From positions 34,061,381-34,125,380 of the forward strand of contig OY776131.1 of the NCBI GenBank assembly GCA_963675135.1: a stretch of 64,000 bases of DNA, in the 5' to 3' direction. This DNA comes from Galeopsis tetrahit. Its lineage: Eukaryota; Streptophyta; Magnoliopsida; Lamiales; Lamiaceae. The notes beneath the pieces are model-generated. The model was not told the DNA's origin. It saw only the letters and a program-made list of their open reading frames with translations, and ran no database searches. Shown in pieces: positions 21,048 to 33,653 of this stretch (positions are counted from its first letter, which is position 1; each line of letters starts with the position of its first letter). Made by a program: the position numbers and the translations under genes.

Positions 21048-22472
21048 GGTAAAATGAGGATATTTGAGATTTAAAAAAAATATATATATATATTTATTAA
21101 AAAATGAAGGGAATAATCATTATAAGAAATATAATTTTTTTTACCCTTTGATTTTCAAAAGGATAAATATACACTCCTATCCATTTTGTTTGTGTTTTTA
21201 GAATTTTTTTTCAATCCAAAATTATAGTATTAAATTTTTCCTTTTTAGTTTTTTTTTTTTTTTTGGTGATATTATACATTAAGGTTATGTTTGATTGCTA
21301 AATGAATATATAAATGATCACACATGTAAATAAAATGAAAAAAAAAAAATACTATCACATTATACATATATTTATTACTCTCTCCGTTTTGTGATTTCTT
21401 TCACATGTGAAGTGACACATAAAATAAGAAAAGTGAATTTAGTGGGGATTTTGGGGTGTAATTTTGTAAACCTTTATGTATAAAGTAAAGAAATGAGTTG
21501 ACTTATGTGTATGTGTAGAGAAAAAGTAATGACATTTGTGTAAAATTGAAGATATTTTGAGGATGGAGTTTATAAAGGATTTTTCATTTTAAGGGTGTAA
21601 AAGTTATTGTGGGACGTCGCGAAAATAAAAGTGTAAAAGTAATTGCGGAACGAAAGAAATACTATTTAATAACTTTTTAAATTCATGTGAAACATTTTGT
21701 GTAATGCAATATCAGATCATGTCATATGGAGTGAGGAGTGACAATTGACCAGGAAGAACATTTTAATAAGGAATTCTAGAAAATAGAGATTTGTGAAGAT
21801 AATTGGGTCATTTCTTATAACAATTAGTAAATTATTAATTAAGGGCTTAATAATTAGTAAAACTATTAATTTCTGACCTAAAAGTATTTTAATGTTAGAC
21901 TTGAAAAATAAAAAAATTGTCAATTTGAAGTCTAACCGATAGAACTATCAATTTAAAACTCAGAAATATTAAGATTATGTTTGACATTTTATATTTAATA
22001 TCTTTTTTTTATACCTACTTTCTTTACTATTTTCCCTACCTACTTTATTTTCTATTTTTTCAATTGCATGAAATAATTATAAAAATATTGTTGAATAATT
22101 AAGAATTAATGAATTTCAAACAAACTAAAAATTCTAGTCTTAAAAACTTATTTGTACTTAGAACTAGATTATAACTTAGTTCTGATACTTTAATGTACAC
22201 CTGATTAATTAGATACTTTAATGTACACCTGATTAATTAGATAACCCTTAATCACCTCTTTAGTGAGTCTGTTTGTTTTGTCAACATTGCACCTCTGACC
22301 TTGTTTATTTATGTTTCTTTGGGGTGGTTTCTTTCTTGTGGATGAAAAAAAATCTATTTTTCCATCAAATAGAAGTTTGTCATCCTTCCAATATATAACT
22401 AGTCTTGCAATTACACACATAAACATGGCAATAAAACTTATTGGATTTACATGACATGAGACTCATTTTACC
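21048..22472. other. Spacer between two convergent LINEs
   Basis: AT-rich, with one MITE (21376-21661). The 15-base unit TACTTTAATGTACAC is repeated in tandem context near 22190 and 22220 (each followed by CTGATTAATTAGATA). No gene was recognised. The spacer begins with GGTAAAATGAG and ends with its reverse complement CTCATTTTACC. Confidence 0.6.
21376..21661. mobile_element. Stowaway-like MITE
   Basis: Left end TACTCTCTCCGTTTTGTGA and right end GCGGAACGAAAGAAATA form decayed inverted repeats with TA at both borders. The length (286 bp) and repeated GTGTAAAAGT motifs near the right end fit the family. Confidence 0.65.
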
Positions 22473-22622
22473 TTTTTTTTTTTTTTGGAAAGGCAAAAAT
22501 GATATTAAGCTAGGCATAAGAAATGCCATCAGCAAGCATCAGCTCAGTACAGCAACAGAAAAGAAAAAAGCCAAAACGCAACAGAATAAAAAGACCAAAA
22601 TGTACAAGCTAAACCTTCCCCT

Positions 22623-25600
22623 TTAACTTAGGCAGTGCCTCGGCTCTCTGTTCCAGTCATCATAGGTGTTCCAAAAATTTATCTTGGATGAAGCTTTAAG
22701 CCATTTGAAAGAAGTAAGCTTGATCCTTTCAAATATGTTATCCTCGTTGAAGCTTGACCCGTTGAAAACAGTATCGTTTCTATTGATCCACAATTTCCAA
22801 ACCGTGTCGTGCCAAATTAGCTTCCATGCTTGCCTCCATTGCAATTCTGCCAAATCTTTGTGCCTCCTCAGGTGTTCCTTACCGATCAACACATTCTGGT
22901 TATCAATCCCGAACCACCTGTAGACTCTCTTCCACACTTTAACAGAAGCCGAGCAGCAGAAGAACAGATGCGCCGAGTCTTCATCGTCGTTTCCGCACCA
23001 TTTGCAAAGGCAAGAAAAATTCTCATTGTAGGCCCCTCTCTTTCTCAGGTTAATAATCGTAGGAATCTTGTCCTGAAGTAATCTCCAAGAAAAAGCAGCA
23101 ACCTTCAAAGGAACTCCCTTCGTCCACACGTTTTTCAGCTCCTCTAACTCTGGGTTTGCCTCTGCTTGGGAATCAAGAAGCAGTTTATAAGCTGACTTGA
23201 CAGAATAACATCCGTCTTTCTCGTGCTCCCATTTCCAGTAGTCCTCCTCGTCGGAGAAGGAAATAAACCTGCCAATAGTCTCACAAATTTCATTAGCGAC
23301 ACTCCTCTCTCTCTCAAATAAAACCCTGTTCCAATTCCAAGCAATGTTCCACACACCATCCGACCATCTAACTCTATCCGACACCAAACAGTTTTTGTCT
23401 TTCTCAATTTTATATAATCTAGGAAATAACGACTTCAGGTTCTGACCTCCGACCCAACTATCCTCCCAAAATTTAGCCTTTTTGCCATTACACACCACCA
23501 AAGAGCAATTATTACCAAACCAATCTTTCGAACCGATAAATTTAACCAAGTTTGCCCACCAATGAGACCAAGACTTAGGACATCTACCCTTCTTACTAAA
23601 CTTAATCACACAATCCCTAAACGATCCATATTTAGAAAAAAGCACATCCCCCCACACGCTGTCCCTCTCACTCAAGAGTTTCCACCCCCATTTACCCAAT
23701 AAAGCTAAATTAAATAACTCTAAGTTCTTAACGCCCAAACCACCCCTATTTTTATCCCTGCATAAAATATCCCACCTTACCCATGAAATCCTCTTCTCCT
23801 TTGGGTCGTCGCGGCTCCAGAGGAATCGACGCTGGATGGATTGAAGAGTATTAATAGTGGATGCTGGGGCTCGGTTAAGTGAAAGGTTGTAGGTTGGAAT
23901 ATGGGACAAAACGGATTTGAGAAGTATCAGTTTTCCTCCAAAAGAGAGTGACTTAGCTTCCCAACAACTCAGTCGTTTTTCCAACTTGTTGATGACATCT
24001 TTCCAAAGATCTGATCGTATTGAGGTAGAACCAATTTTCAGGCCAAGGTATTTCAGTGGAAGATCAGCGGATTTGCAATTTAGGTTTGTAGCCCACTCGT
24101 TCAGGTCTGCCTCCCTAACATTGATGCCTGATAATGTGCTTTTACCAAAGTTGATTTTGAGCTCGGACCAGATTTCAAACATCCGTAGAATACTCTTGAG
24201 GACCAGGATGTTTCTGCTATCCGCCTCTCCAAAAAATATGGTGTCGTCGGCGAATTGGAGGTGGGAAACTTCGACTTCCATGTTTCCCACTTTTACAGGT
24301 CTGAAGAGGCCATCTCTTGAAGCTTTTGCAATCATGTTGCTCAAGCATTCCCCGGCGATCGTAAAGAGGAAGGGGGATAGAGGATCCCCTTGCCTGAGGC
24401 CTTTTTCCATCATAAAATCATTGGTCGGGCTGCCATTGACCAAGATAGACAGTGAGGCAGAAGAAATACATACCTTGATCCATTTGCGCCAAGTTGCATT
24501 GAAACCCAAATGAGAAAGCATGTCCAGGATAAACTTGTGGTCGACCGAGTCGTAGGCCTTTTCGAAGTCCAGTTTGAACAGGAACAGTCTTTTTCGCTTA
24601 TACTTAGCTTCTTCCACAATCTCGTTTGCAATCACCACACTTTCCAATATGTTTCTATCTTTGATAAAAGCCGATTGGTTCGGAGAGATGACCTTTTCTA
24701 GAGCCTTTGCAAGTCTGTTTGCGAGGAGCTTTGCGATCACCTTATAAAGACTGCCCACCAGTGATATCGGTCTGTAATCCTTGATGGAGGTCGGGTTTCA
24801 AACTTTTGGAATAAGAGTTACGAAAGCTGCGTTGATACCCTTCGTGAACCTGGCGTTCTATTGAAATTCAGCGATAGCTCGACCAAAATCGTCCTCCAGA
24901 ATTTAAAGTTGAAACCGTCCGGACCAGGACTTTTATTAGCCCCGCAATCCCAAACCGCCTTTCTAATTTCCTCCTTGGAGAAACTGTTGCAGATCACTGA
25001 ATTGTCGATGCTGTCGATTTTGGAGCAATTTATTCCACAGACTCTAGGCCTTCTCCCGAACGAGTTTGAGAAGGAATTTTTAAAGAACCTGAAGATGCCG
25101 TGTTTTAGATCTTTCACTCATTCGCACCAAGTTCCATTAATGTACAATCCTCTGACGTTATTTATCCTCTGATTTTTCTGGACAACAGCGTGAAAAAAAC
25201 TAGTATTTGCATCCCCTTCCTTGAGCCATTTGACTCTAGCCTTTTGAAAAGCTAGAATCTGTTGTTTCTTTTTTAGAGAGTTGAGTGAATGCAGGATGCT
25301 ATTTCTTTCAGCAATTTCCTTTTCGTCCCAGCTCCGACAATCAGCTAACGATTCCAACTCTTGGATACGATGAGAGGCCTCCGCAATACCTATTTCGATG
25401 TTGTTACCCTTTTTAGCTTTCCACTCTTTAATTGCCAGCTTCAGGGCTTTGAACTTTTCTTGGATAATAAAAGAACCCCAGCCGCTAACCTAACATTCCT
25501 TCCAAACTTTTGCAACTAATGCTTTAAAATCAGTTTCTTCAATCCACCAATTTACTGAGCGGAAATGTTTTGGACCCCAGTTCAACTCCTCCCCGGACTG

Positions 25601-26296
25601 TAACATAATCGGAGCATGATCCGAGAAGATCCTGACCAATCCGTCTTGCTTTGAGTTAGGCCAGGTTTCCATCCATCTTTCAGACACAAGGAATCGATCT
25701 ATTCTACTACAGCAGGTTCCATTGTCCTTGTACCATGTGTATTTGCGACGATGAAGCGGCAGATCGATTAGCTTCGATTCTTGAACGAAAGAACGGAAAG
25801 ATTTATCAATCGATGCAGGAGTGGATTGACTTCCGCTTCTTCTCTCTGAGCTATGTAATATCCCATTGAAATCCCCACAGACGCACCACCTCGCATTGAC
25901 AGCCGCGGCAAATCTAATGAGCATACTGTTCCAAAGTAGCTCCTTCTTGCCATTTTCACAAGGAGCATAAACGTTGACGATCCTGATCTCAGTTTTCTCA
26001 GAGGCCCAGAGGCCCGCCACGGCAATAGCCCCTTCCTCATCCCACTTATCTAGCAATTCGAAGCAGGAATTGGTCCAGATGCATAGAATTCCCCCGGATT
26101 TACCATTCGCTCCCTTAAAATACCAATCAAAGTCACCATTTACCCAGATTTCCTGACAAATTCTAGCATCAATGAACTCAAGTTTTGTCTCCTGAAGACA
26201 GACCATATCTGCTTTTTCTTTGAAGATCAGCTCTTTGATGCAGTTGCGTTTCCACTTGCTGCCTAGTCCTCTAGAATTTATACTAATAATTTTCAT
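22623..26296 (-). pseudogene. LINE ORF2: endonuclease, RT, zf-RVT (broken)
   Basis: Starts MKIISINSRGLGSKW at 26296. The endonuclease shows LQETKLE, GDFNGILHSS and FSDHAPIML. RT shows SPGPDGFNFKFW, DYRPISLVGSLYKV, LDFEKAYDSVDH, GLRQGDPLSPFLF and the catalytic LQFADDTIFF (FADD complement at 24243-24254). The thumb is followed by a zf-RVT module (CKWCGNDDEDSAHLFFCC). The last 711 codons (24758-22623) are uninterrupted. Damage lies upstream: TAG at 25490-25492, TGA at 25118-25120, a frame change near 24860 and a TGA near 24797. No RNase H follows, and the frame ends 136 bases before the poly(A). Confidence 0.9.
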
Positions 26297-27938
26297 GAGA
26301 AAACCAAAAAAAAAACTCCCCAACTAGATGACCAAGAAAAAACGAACCCGATCGAGGTTATAGGGAGGTGAAAGCCTCTCTATCCCTTTTCTCGTACTCC
26401 TTGAAGCTATCCGAAAGTATCGCTGAATCTTTATCCTTGCAAAAACCCAGCAAATTGCAAATCTCCACAATTTTATCCGCTTCGACATCTATAGAAGTTC
26501 TGGTGTTAATGGTGGCGGAGGTCGACATTTCCAGAGAGGAAGGTGCTTCCGCGTAATGCAAATTCTGCGAGTTGAATTTCTTCTTGCGAGCCAATTTGCC
26601 CTTTTTGGGGCGGTGGGGGGGTTTTGTTTGAACAGGGTCTTTGCCCCCTGAATCCATTTCTCTGGCAAAATCGGACCAGGCTCTGGCTCTTTCAATCCCT
26701 GTGGGCCTGGGAATTTTGCGCTTTAGATTGGGTTTTCCTTTCATACAGATTTGGGCCTTACTAATGATTGGGCCCAGCAAGAAAGGGTCTGAGCCCAAAG
26801 ATACCTCCGAAGGCGAATCACGCAGCACATCCATTTGGTCGATAGGGCAATTGGGTCCATCAGGTAATTGGGCCTCCCCGCTGATTTGTGGGATCCCCAG
26901 CCCAAGCTCGATGGTAGGGTCCAGCGAAGAGATATGATTAGAATCTTCCTGTGGAATATGGGGCGTCACGTTATGAAAGCCGACTGAAGAAAACGGGCCC
27001 ACACAATCTGCCTCGTGAGAATCAATCGCCGTTTTTTCTTGGGGGTCGAGCTCCTTGTCGGGGAAATGATCACGATGTTTCGAATTATTACTCGGAGTAT
27101 GAGGTTTGCCGCTGCTGCAAGCCGGCGAAGTTTTGACGGCGGTCGCATCGGAGTCCAGGTCGGAGCTCTCCAAGTAAGAGGATAAATCTAATTGATCAGA
27201 GTCGACCTCCGAATTCGATTCCGACGCCCGACTCAGGTTGTTCTCACTGTGATCCCCTAAGAAATCTGGTGTTTCTTCTAAATTTTCCATAACCCAGATT
27301 GTGTAGCTTTCGTTTCCGACAATTTGTAGATATATCCACTCTCCCTTTTAAGATATCCAACCTACCCAGAGTCCTGTGATCGACAAAATTAGTTCTACCG
27401 AACGAGTTGCCAATGGCTCTGAAAGTTGCTTCATTCCACACGTGGAAGGGAACTCCGAAAATGAAAATTTTTGTCCTCCTGACCCTGACCACATCTCTAG
27501 GGTGCCAGGTTCTGTGGTACGAAAATCTGGATTTTATCCATTCAGAATCTTCCATCAGAATATTGCCGCCACCGGCTGGGACCTTAGGGGCTAACATAAC
27601 TTTTAAACCGCCTAGCGGAATCACCTTATAGGATCCAAACTCACCAGAGGCCATCTCCTCCTCAATGGAGTCTCTAATTCCTTCATGCAGAACCTCACCC
27701 ACAATGTGATTCTTGGCCCACTCCACATCTTCTACAGTAGACGAGGCATTCACCAAAACCACACGGTTCTCCCCAATAGGGGTAGGTTGATCCTTGCGGT
27801 ACTCCATTTTAACGATGTCCGCAAATCTGTGCGAGTCCCTACGTCCCCCTTTTCGTGCGTCGATTCTAAAAGGGGACAATGACACTCCTTGCTTGGGTTC
27901 CGGAGAAGACGGACGAGCCACCGCAGCCCTAATCTTTC

Positions 27939-28673
27939 TGATGTGACCTTATCGAAATCACAGGAGTGAATGATAAAGAACACAATCAAAGAGAGATTAA
28001 AGTAAGAAATACCTAAATGAGTCCTTCGTAAATCCGTAAATATATGATGATGATGCACGTCTTTGATGAGCTTGAAGACCTACACACAAACCGGGCCGGA
28101 GGGGTGTCCGGCGACGGACCTCCGACGCTCAAGTCAGTCGAGTTTGGTGGAGAAGATGAAGAAAGTAAGAGTATTTTAGTGAATAGTAATGGAGAGTAAC
28201 TTAACCTTTTGAAAATGAAGAGGGGGTACCTTTTATACCTTATGACTGAAGGGTAAAGATGTAAATTCGGACCTAGGGTTTGTTACAAACAGTGCCACGT
28301 CATGGTACGACTCTGACACCTAACTGATTATTCGGGTAGTGCGCACACATTTGCAGAGATGTCCAGAGATATTATGACACATCAAGATTCCCTACTTCTC
28401 TTAGAGGTCAAGGCAATTCATTTCCTAGGTCCTAAGAAAGAAAAGAGGACCAAATGAAGTATTCTTCTTCCTATCCACGCCCATATGCTCGGCCGTATTT
28501 GGGATAAGCCTAGCAATGTCAGATCAGATCCCGCAGGGATCTGATCAGCTTGTGTCTAGTTTCTCGAGATCAGTTCCCGGGGTGATCAGGTCCTGGATCA
28601 AGATGATCAGGTCTCATCTTGACTTCTGTCTAGTGGCTTATCTCTTTTGGACATACACCATTATGCCCTATCA
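27939..28673 (-). mobile_element. Solo LTR inserted in the LINE ORF1
   Basis: On the plus strand it begins TGATGTGACC and ends CCCTATCA, with TGAT…ATCA inverted ends and a 5-bp target duplication CTTTC (27934-27938 and 28674-28678). On the minus strand it has LTR promoter architecture: a TATAAAA box (28231-28238) after a U3 region with several GATCAGG/GATCTGATC repeats. One is an 11-base-arm palindrome at 28522-28532 and 28536-28546. The LINE ORF1 frame reads straight across when the LTR and one duplication copy are ignored. No internal retroviral-type genes remain, so it is a solo LTR; probably Ty3 type, not certain. Confidence 0.9.
28231..28238 (-). promoter_or_regulatory. LTR TATA box
   Basis: GGTATAAAAGG on the minus strand in the middle of the solo LTR, at the usual U3/R position. 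Confidence 0.7.
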
Positions 28674-29165
28674 CTTTCTATTCCCGATCCACATCTTATC
28701 AATATCCGATGCTGTGGAAGTCAAATCTGCAACTCCGATGAACTTGACAAAAGCAAAACGTCTGTTCATCCTCGTTCTCTTATTTGGGATGAACACATCC
28801 GTTATCCGGCCGAAACGGTGCAGCCACTCAAATAGATCTCTCTCAATCCAATCGTCTGGGAAATTTGACACGAACACTTTGGTCGAAGAACTGGTGTGCT
28901 GACGAAGCCGAGTCACTTTCAGATTTGGAGGGTTGGGTAAGGGGTACGGGGGACGGCTCGGGTTGCTGGGGTTTAGGTACGGGTTTCTATTGGAGGGTTT
29001 TGGAAGGTTAAAGGGCTTGGGTACAGGGATACAGGGACTGGGAGGGTCTCGTCGATTCCTCCTTTGGACGCGATTTCCGGCAGGATGAACAGGAATCCAT
29101 GCTTCCTCTCTTGCGCACTCCTCATCGAGTTCTCTCTCTCTCACAATTTCTCTCTCTCACAACAT

Positions 29166-29481
29166 GTAATATTTGTCACTTGATTTCCTATGTAAGGTCA
29201 AGTTCAAATGCATTGATAGATGCTCTGGTTGCCTCATTTTTCACCCACCTACCAATAATGTTTTTGTTGCATTGAAATTCCCTGGCTAACTTTTGCATGA
29301 TTCCTCTTTCTCAAATGGTATATATATTGACCTAGTTTTTTCCTCATCCAAATAAACATTAACCCTTCCAATATATTGAATGGAAACTAGTAGTGTAATT
29401 TTTTTAATGTACAGTAAATTTGTAATAGTAGATGGGTGTGAATTTATGATGGGAAAGTTGTATTTATGAGGATTTCTAATA
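29166..29481. other. AT-rich spacer
   Basis: Spacer between the LINE 5' side and the MULE-like MITE. No gene or repeat recognised. Confidence 0.5.
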
Positions 29482-29491
29482 CTAGTAATAA

Positions 29492-29999
29492 GGGTTGTCT
29501 CCTGTGGAATCGATTTATATAAGAAATTGGGTTGATCAAGTTAATGGTTAACCATTGACTGTTGATTTTTTTTTTTTTTTTTTTTTGTGTGTTAAACTTT
29601 TCAATTGTAGTGACTTACACTTTTTAAAATAATATTTTCAGTTATATTGCCGTACACTTTTTGGTAATGTCATATTGCACCTTTTAGTTATATAGACGTG
29701 CACTTTTCAGTAAAATTGTATTGCAATTTTCAATTATAATAACTTACGTTTTTTCATTAAATGTTGTGTTGCACTTTTCAGTTATACTGGCTTGCACTTT
29801 TTAATAATATTGTGTTGCACTTTTCAGTTATACTGATTTGTACTTTTTTGTTATAATGACTTACATTTTCATTAAAAATTGTATTGTACTTTTCAATTAT
29901 AGTGACATTTTTTAATAAAAAAATGTGTTACATTTTTCAGTAATATTGTGTTACACTTTTTAATTATAATGATTTGCACTTTTTAACATACACATTTAA

Positions 30000-30034
<35 letters not shown>

Positions 30035-30101
30035 ACAGTCAACGATCAATGATTGACCGTTGACTTGATGAACTCAATTTCTTGTATAATAGAAGACTTT
30101 G
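29492..30101. mobile_element. MULE-like MITE with minisatellite core (copy 1)
   Basis: Starts GGGTTGTCTCCTG and ends GAAGACTTTG. Exact CTAGTAATAA lies on both sides (29482-29491 and 30102-30111), compatible with the 9-bp duplication of Mutator-type elements. Longer imperfect inverted repeats follow (ATATAAGAAATTGGGTTGAT and its counterpart near 30070-30085). The core is a degenerate array of units such as CACTTTTCAGTTATA and TTGCACTTTTT, with a (GA)n tract at 30009-30034. No coding content. Related copies are at 48360-48986 and about 41940-42325. Confidence 0.7.
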
Positions 30102-30315
30102 CTAGTAATAATTGGAGGGGAATCTTAAAATTCGGTGGTTGATCAATTACAGTGTGAGGGAATTTTTATGTTTGTAATTTTCGGGAGAATTTGTATTGAA
30201 AAAAAAAATCAGATTTAATTAACAGTTCCTTTTAATTGTCGTAGGTTTAATTTTTTTTATTGTGTTGGTCATTTAATTATGAGGGATTGGTTCGATTTAA
30301 CATTTAAACTAACTA

Positions 30316-33300
30316 CCAAAGTCTCTTGAACATTGCTCAAAGACATTACAGATTTGGGCAAGATCACATGTGGGGAATCTTGAGAGAAGGGTGAACTAAT
30401 TTATCCCAACAAGTATTTAAACAAGATATGGATTGCCAAGATGCTACGGAGATAACAAGATTCTCAAGTCTTGAAGAAGAATTGGAGAAACTATTGTCCC
30501 AACAAAAAGAGTATTGGAAACAAAGGGCAGGAACAAATTGGATGATAAACGGGGATCGCAACACCACATACTTTCACCGTAGAGCATCGGAAAGAAGAAG
30601 TCGTAATGCGATACTCAAGTTACAGGGAGAGGACGGGGCTTGGGTTAATACGAAGGCAGGAATCGCAGGCATCATCACAACACACTACCAGAATTTGTTC
30701 ACCACCACTAACCCCTCCATTGATCATATTAAGCGCGTGATTGATTATTCGGCCAATTCGGTTACAGACGATATGGCTGCATTTCTGAGTAGAGCATTCA
30801 CGGAGTTGGAAGTCAAGAAGGCTGTTTTTTATCTTAGTCCGAGTAAAGCCCCGGGACCCGATGGATTTAATGGCAAGTTCTTCCAGGATATGTGGCATGT
30901 GGTAGGAAAGAATATTACCAGTAAAGTGCTCAATATCTTAAACAAAAGAGGTGAAATAGAGAGCTGGAATGAAACATGGATTACCTTAATCCCGAAATCA
31001 AATAACCCAAAAAACATCAAAGATTTTCGGCCTATTAGTCTTTGCAATGTTTGTTACAGAATTGTTGCGAAGGTAATTTCTAACAGGTTGAAAGTGATCA
31101 TGTCGGATGTGATTGATGAACACCAGAGTACTTTCATCCAGAATCGCCAGATCTCGGACAATGTTTTAATAGGCTACGAGTGTATGCACTGGCTTAGAAA
31201 TAACAAAAGCAAATCGGGATATTTGGCTATCAAACTAGACATGAGCAAAGCATATGATAGAATTGAGTGGCCTTTCCTTCAGATGCGACTTATGAAAATG
31301 GGTTTCCCTAATACTTTTGTGGAGCTACTCCTAAGATGTGTTAGCACTGTCAAATATTCCTTCAAGATAAATGATACGGTGGTTGGGAAGGTCACACCTT
31401 CACGCGGAATTCGCCAAGGGGATCCGCTATCCCATTTTTTATTCGTTATTTGTGCTCAAGGCTTATCCTCATACATTGACGGTATGGTTTCGATGGGCAA
31501 ATTAGAAGGGTTACGGGTGGCTAGAGAGGCGCCGATGATTTCACATCTCTTATTTGCGGATGATAGCGTTATCTTCTTCAAAGCAAAAGATGAGAGTGGT
31601 GCGACAATTAAACATATTCTACAAGACTATGAGCATGCCTCGGGCCAAATGATTAATTTTGATAAATCAACAACTCTCTTTAGCCCATATACACTTGGGA
31701 GCTCCAAAATGATGGTTCAACAGGCACTGGGCATCCGCACTTCTCAAGGACACCAGGTTTATCTGGGACTCCCCACTTTCTCCATTAGGTCTAAACGTGT
31801 TCAATTCTCATATCTTGTTGATCGAATGAAAAACCGTATTGATAACTGGAAAAATATGGAGTTCTCGGAAGGGGGTAAGGAAATTTTGATTAAATCAGTA
31901 TTGCAAGCTATTCCAACCTATGCTATGATGTGCTTTAAAATTCCACAACAAACGTGTAAGGAGATGGAAAGATTGATGGCTGATTTCTGGTGGGGGAAAA
32001 ATAAGGGAAAACCAAGATGCACTGGCAAAAATGGGAAGACCTATGTAAACCAAAGGAGGAAGGAGGTATGGGATTTAGACGCTTGGAGGTATTCAATGAC
32101 GCATTATTGGCCAAACAGGTGTGGAGATGCATTAGCAGACCTAAATCTTTGTTGAATGAGGTTTTGAAGGCTAGGTACTACAAGCATGAGGATATTTTGG
32201 AGGTGGACATTGGAAACAATCCCTCTTTTACATGGAGATCACTATGTAAATGAAGATATATCTTGCAACAAGGTATTAGATGGATTATTGGGAATGGGAA
32301 CACAATTAGAATTCGTAAGCACGCTTGGGTACAAGGCACATCATCCGGAATTATTAAGTCTAAAATAGCAACAACCCCCAACGTCAACTTCTTTCTGGAC
32401 AACAATAGAGATTGGAAGGAGGATCTGGTAAGGATGGCATTTAGCCATTATGAAGCTGAAGGAATTCTTAGAACTCAAGTGGGGAGGTACGAAGATGAAG
32501 ATAAGAGGTACTGGATGGATGAGGAAATGGGGGAATACTCAGTGAAGTCTGGATACAAGAGGGGACTGTATTCTAAGATCGAGGGCTCGGAGAAGCCGAC
32601 AACTTCCAATAATGATTGGTCCAAAAGCTGGTGGAAGAAACTGTGGCATTTAAACCTACCCCCGAAGGTTAGAATCTTTTGTTGGAAAATGTGCCATGAA
32701 TTTGTTTAGACGGAAGGAAACTTAGCCCGAAGACATATCCCTATTAAACCAATATGCGGTTTATGTGGGGGGTCAAGCCCTACACAGCGCATACCCTCTT
32801 TAGCTGTTCAAAGGTTAAGAAAGTCTGGAAGAAGATAGGTTTGGCAGAATTGACTAAAGAAAGGAAATGAGCTAAAATTATGGAGATCCTCGAGTTTTTT
32901 CGTAGGAATATGAGTCACTCTGAGTTTGAAAATATTATGATGGTTGCCTGGAGAATATGGAAGGAAAGATGTCGAATCCTCCACTCAGATAACAGTGATA
33001 AGAGGAGGATAGATGATAACACGAGAGACAGAGTGTTAAGATATCTAAAGGCCTTTCAAGAGCAGACTACGAAAAGAAAGGTCCATGTGGATCCAAATGA
33101 GGATAATGAGACATGCGATCACATGGACACGGACGAAAGATTTTCCTTAGAGGAAAAGCTCCTTTTGGAGGTTGATGGAGCTCATAAGAAGGATACCCGA
33201 CGTTTTGGAATGGGAGGGCTACTAAAATTGGAAAATGGTGAAATATTAACATATTTCGCGGAGAAGATTCGACCCCAGAGAAGTGCACTAAGAGCGGAAC

Positions 33301-33653
33301 TGATGGTCATCCTAAGGGGATTACATGAGGCTAGGGGCCGGGAGAAAGGGTCGATTGAAGTGAGATCGGACTCTAAGTTAGCAATCTCACTGTGCCTTCG
33401 TCTTAACAACACTTGTGGGCCCGAGGCTAGCATTGTGAGGGAGATCTTGGAACTCACTCAGGAATTTGTGGTGTGCAAATTCAAATACAGGCCCAGAAGT
33501 GAACTAAAAGAAGCCCATAATTTAGCTCAAGTTGGAGCGGACTCTACCATTTTACACGATTAAAATGGAGTAGTCGTTGACTGATGTGTAACCTGATCCT
33601 TTACGTTAGCATTGGTGGAGCTTGTCAACAACCACCAAAAAAAAAAAAAAAAA
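30316..33653 (+). mobile_element. 5'-truncated LINE with exact 15-bp target duplication
   Basis: CATTTAAACTAACTA occurs at 30301-30315 and again directly after the poly(A) (33654-33668), proving a single insertion by target-primed reverse transcription. The inserted 3.34 kb begins inside ORF2, downstream of the endonuclease, and runs through RT, zf-RVT and RNase H to the poly(A) at about 33637-33653. Domain order and motifs place it with the LINE at 14691-21047. Confidence 0.95.
30428..33563 (+). pseudogene. LINE ORF2 fragment: RT, zf-RVT, RNase H
   Basis: An open RT frame (30428-32015) shows SPSKAPGPDGFNGKFF, FRPISLCNVCYRI, LDMSKAYDRIEW, RGIRQGDPLSHFLF and the catalytic LLFADDS (FADD at 31553-31564). 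A frameshift near 32015 leads to WQKWEDLCKPKEEGGMGFR; a stop near 32251 and another at about 32707 break the connection and zf-RVT regions. The last frame (32880-33563) encodes RNase H: LLLEVDGAHKK, RAELMVILRGL, EVRSDSKLA and ELKEAHNLAQ. The endonuclease is absent through 5' truncation. Confidence 0.9.

Larger units (their letters stand above)
26358..29144 (-). pseudogene. LINE ORF1 with RRM, split by a solo LTR and a frameshift
   Basis: The N-terminal part (29144-28679) has a basic Pro-rich lead and a clear RRM: RNP2-like VFVSNF and RNP1-like RRFAFVKF, then DKMWIGNRK. After the LTR (27939-28673) the frame resumes without loss as RAAVARPSSPEPK…, continues through a region like DUF4283 (HPRDVVRVRRTKIFIFGVPFHVWNE), shifts by one base near 27320, and ends in a Ser/Asp/Glu-rich tail (27290-26358). 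RRM-type ORF1 proteins of plant LINEs bind element RNA. No ATG precedes the RRM in frame, so the true start is unclear. Confidence 0.8.
22473..29165 (-). mobile_element. L1-type LINE with RRM-type ORF1, interrupted by a solo LTR
   Basis: Read on the minus strand: ORF1 (29144 to 26358), ORF2 (26296 to 22623), a short 3' UTR, and poly(A) seen as a T-run at 22473-22486. ORF1 carries an RRM instead of a zinc knuckle, and ORF2 ends after zf-RVT without RNase H, so this is a different LINE clade from 14691-21047. A 735-bp LTR sits in ORF1 (27939-28673). The 5' border is uncertain; GA/TC repeats lie just outside the first codons. No convincing target duplication was found. Confidence 0.85.
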
